Assembly: GCA_021786915.1 (NCBI GenBank)
Contig: JAJYMP010000337.1
Span: 1 to 7,538, forward strand
DNA from: Chloroflexota bacterium
GTDB lineage: Bacteria; Chloroflexota; Limnocylindria; Limnocylindrales; CSP1-4
DNA length: 7,538 nt
Direction of reading: 5' to 3'
Below are positions 5,479-7,538 of the stretch, piece after piece. The notes under the pieces are model-generated. The model was given only the letters and a program-made list of their open reading frames with translations. It was not told the DNA's origin and did no database searches. Position 1 is the stretch's first letter; every line of letters begins with the position of its first letter. Both the position numbers and the translations under genes were made by a program.

Positions 5479-7538
5479 TCAGTGACCGCCGGCCGCGTCC
5501 TCGGGCTCGCCCTCCAACGCGGCAGCGAGGCGGACCAGCGCCACGTGCACGGTCCGCGGCAGGGCGCGCCGGAAGCGGTTGCGCAGACCCGAGCGGCGCC
5601 GGTTCCGAGCGGGCAGCGGGGCGCCAGCGGCGACGGAGGTCTCGACCTCGACCGCCTCGCGGCGCTCCTCCTCCGCCGCCTCGCCGCGCGAGAAGCTGCC
5701 CGGGATCTCGTCCCACGGCCGCGGGTTCGACGACGCCGCACGCCAACCCTGGGCATCGACCGGCTCGAGCTCGCCCGCCACCACGCGCTCGAGCTCGTCG
5801 CCTGACATCCGCTCCTGCTCGTACAGGTACGCCGCCACGCGCGACAGCAGGCCCATGTTCGCGAGCAGCACCTCGGACGCGCGCCGGTACGCCGCGTCGA
5901 GGATCGAGCGCGTCGCGCGGTCCTGCGCCGCCGCCACCTCGGAGCTCGGCCGGACCCGGTCGGTGACCACGACGGCCGACAGCACCCCGCGCCCGGTCGC
6001 CCCGCGCGAGGCGTCGGACGGGTCTCGCCCCATCCCCAGTCGCGTGACCATCACGTGCGCCAGGTTGGTCGCCTTCTCGAAGTCGTCCGCTGCGCCGCCG
6101 GTCACGTCGTGGAACAGCAGGTTCTCGGCCGCGCGCCCGCCGAGGAGCGCCACCAGCCGCGCCTGCAGGTCCGATTCCGACGGCAGGTCATTGTCCTCCT
6201 GGCTCGACACCGTGATGCCCAGCGCGTCGCCGTGCGCGTACAGGCTGATCTCCTCGACCCGCCGCTTCTCGCCCACGAGGTAGCCCGTCACGGCGTGGCC
6301 CGCCTCGTGGGCGGCGATGATGCTCCGTTCGCGCTCGTCCATCGAGCGGACCCGGCTCGTGCCCACCGCCACCTTGAGCCAGCCCGCCTGGACGTCGGGC
6401 GGGTCGATGACCTCGGACTGGCGACGCGCGGCGAGGATCGCGGATTCGTTGAGCAGGTCCGAGAGCATCGCGCCCGAGAACCCGTAGGTCTTGCGCGCAA
6501 CGGCCGGCAGATCGACGTCGGCACTCAGCGGCTTGCCCTCGGCGTGGACGCGCAGGATCGCGAGCCTCGCGTCGCGGTCCGGCATCGGGACGCTGACCTT
6601 GCGCGTGAACCGGCCCGGGCGGAGGACCGCCGGGTCGAGGACATCGGGCCGGTTCGTGGCGGCGAGGACGACGACGTTGTCGTTGGGGCCGAAGCCGTCC
6701 ATCTCGACGAGGAGCGCGTTGAGCGTGGCATCTCGCTCGTCGCTGCCGTTCTCGCCCCCGCGCCGCCGCGCGATCGCGTCGATCTCGTCCACGAACACGA
6801 CCGCCCGGCCCTCGCGCCGCGCTGCCGCGAACAGGTCGCGGATCCGCCGCGCCCCCACGCCGACGTACTTCTCGATGAAGTCCGAGCCCGACGCGGCGAA
6901 GAACGGCACCCCCGCCTCCGCGGCCACGGCCTTCGCCAGCATGGTCTTGCCCGTTCCCGGCGGGCCTGAGAGCAGGACGCCGCGGACGGGCCGCGCGCCC
7001 ACGGCCGCGAACCGAGCGGGGTTGCGCAGGAACTCGATGGTCTCGAGCAGCTCGGTCTTGGCCTCCTCCACGCCAGCCACCTGGTCCAGGCGCACCGAGG
7101 GCACGCGCGCCTGGATCGCCGAGTCCGAGGGCCGGCCGACGGCCGTGAAACGGCGACCACGGCCGTCGCGCGACAGGCGGAGCACCTGTGGCAGGAGGGC
7201 GAGGACCGCGACCGCAACGAGGGCGATGAGCAGGATCGTGAACACCGTCTGCAGGGTCGACGGCGGGCCGCCGACCGATCCTGAGAGCGACTGCGCTTCC
7301 GCGGTCAGGAGCCGGCCGTAACCCATCGCCCGGAGCGCGTCGGACGCGTCTCCCGCCGGGACGCCGGCCACCACCGCCACGCGCTGGCCGCCGGTGGTCA
7401 GCGCAACGAGCTCGGGGCTGCCGTTGCCCCCGTCGGAGGCGGTGCTGATGGCAACGACCTCGCCCGCCTCGATGTGGCGGACCAGCTCCGGAAGCGTCCA
7501 CGACCCGGTGTATGTGAAGCCGGTGCTCGACGGCTGGC
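5479..7538 (-). CDS. ftsH: FtsH-family membrane AAA+ zinc metalloprotease (5' end outside the window)
   Basis: FtsH is a hexameric inner-membrane protease that unfolds and degrades membrane and cytosolic proteins using ATP. The frame is open to the right edge, giving 685 visible residues; a GTG at 7380 lies inside the extracytoplasmic domain and is not the true start. Numbering from the first complete codon: residues 1-90 are the outside domain (LPELVRHIEAGEVVAIS), about 95-116 the second membrane helix; the first helix must lie beyond the edge. The AAA+ domain shows Walker A GPPGTGKT (191-198), Walker B VVFVDEID (246-253) and arginine fingers in LRPGRF (Arg306, Arg309). The pore motif is YVG (Tyr224), where characterised bacterial FtsH has FVG. 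The M41 protease has HEAGH (410-414) and probable third zinc ligand Asp485. It looks active. The tail after about 600 is acidic, then strongly basic (RNRRRSGLRNRFRR), longer than usual. The stop is TGA at 5481-5479; the next gene starts 276 bases on. Some divergence suggests it could be a second paralogue, which is inference. Confidence 0.95.
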   Translation of the reverse strand, partial: QPSSTGFTYTGSWTLPELVRHIEAGEVVAISTASDGGNGSPELVALTTGGQRVAVVAGVPAGDASDALRAMGYGRLLTAEAQSLSGSVGGPPSTLQTVFTILLIALVAVAVLALLPQVLRLSRDGRGRRFTAVGRPSDSAIQARVPSVRLDQVAGVEEAKTELLETIEFLRNPARFAAVGARPVRGVLLSGPPGTGKTMLAKAVAAEAGVPFFAASGSDFIEKYVGVGARRIRDLFAAARREGRAVVFVDEIDAIARRRGGENGSDERDATLNALLVEMDGFGPNDNVVVLAATNRPDVLDPAVLRPGRFTRKVSVPMPDRDARLAILRVHAEGKPLSADVDLPAVARKTYGFSGAMLSDLLNESAILAARRQSEVIDPPDVQAGWLKVAVGTSRVRSMDERERSIIAAHEAGHAVTGYLVGEKRRVEEISLYAHGDALGITVSSQEDNDLPSESDLQARLVALLGGRAAENLLFHDVTGGAADDFEKATNLAHVMVTRLGMGRDPSDASRGATGRGVLSAVVVTDRVRPSSEVAAAQDRATRSILDAAYRRASEVLLANMGLLSRVAAYLYEQERMSGDELERVVAGELEPVDAQGWRAASSNPRPWDEIPGSFSRGEAAEEERREAVEVETSVAAGAPLPARNRRRSGLRNRFRRALPRTVHVALVRLAAALEGEPEDAAGGH

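Noticed and set aside
5329..5805. A 158-codon plus-strand frame crossing the spacer and the end of ftsH
   Set aside because: About two thirds of it is antisense to ftsH. There is no recognisable motif and the composition is typical of a shadow frame.
7378..7380. GTG as the start of ftsH
   Set aside because: The frame continues upstream to the window edge with FtsH-like extracytoplasmic sequence, and the first membrane helix is not yet reached.

Overview
The window is very GC-rich (roughly 70% by eye), with strong G/C preference at third codon positions. It holds three genes, all on the minus strand, so transcription runs from high to low coordinates. The composition and gene content fit a high-GC bacterium of the Chloroflexota (Limnocylindria-like) or Actinomycetota type. 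No rRNA or other marker gene is present, so this placement is an inference.

Layout in the direction of transcription. (1) 7538 to 5479: an FtsH-type membrane AAA+ zinc metalloprotease, with its start beyond the right edge. Its frame stays open to base 7538. (2) 5478 to 5203: a 276-base spacer with a GC hairpin just after ftsH, a stem-loop, two short palindromes and a small tandem repeat, but no convincing gene or textbook promoter. (3) 5202 to 1558: a 1214-residue nuclease-helicase of the TM0106 RecB-like type. It joins a Cys-cluster PD-(D/E)xK nuclease, a DEDD/RNase H-like exonuclease and an SF1 (UPF1/DNA2-like) helicase. (4) 1557 to 1516: a 42-base gap. (5) 1515 to 58: a membrane-anchored protein with a linker, a beta-rich domain and a C-terminal domain resembling the large subunit of N,N-dimethylformamidase. 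Its reading frame appears to break near its 3' end: coding-like sequence continues in another frame up to base 1.

How the genes work together is not clear. The short gap suggests that the nuclease-helicase and the dimethylformamidase-like gene are co-transcribed. The 276-base spacer suggests that ftsH may be a separate unit. FtsH would act in membrane protein quality control, the helicase-nuclease on DNA or RNA in the cytoplasm, and the dimethylformamidase-like protein on the outer face of the membrane. I see no mobile element, CRISPR array, tRNA or rRNA. The best leads are the frame break at the left edge, the three-module nuclease-helicase whose role is unknown, and the TGTGA-N4-TCACA palindrome just upstream of it. 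I do not see clear evidence of a wholly new system.
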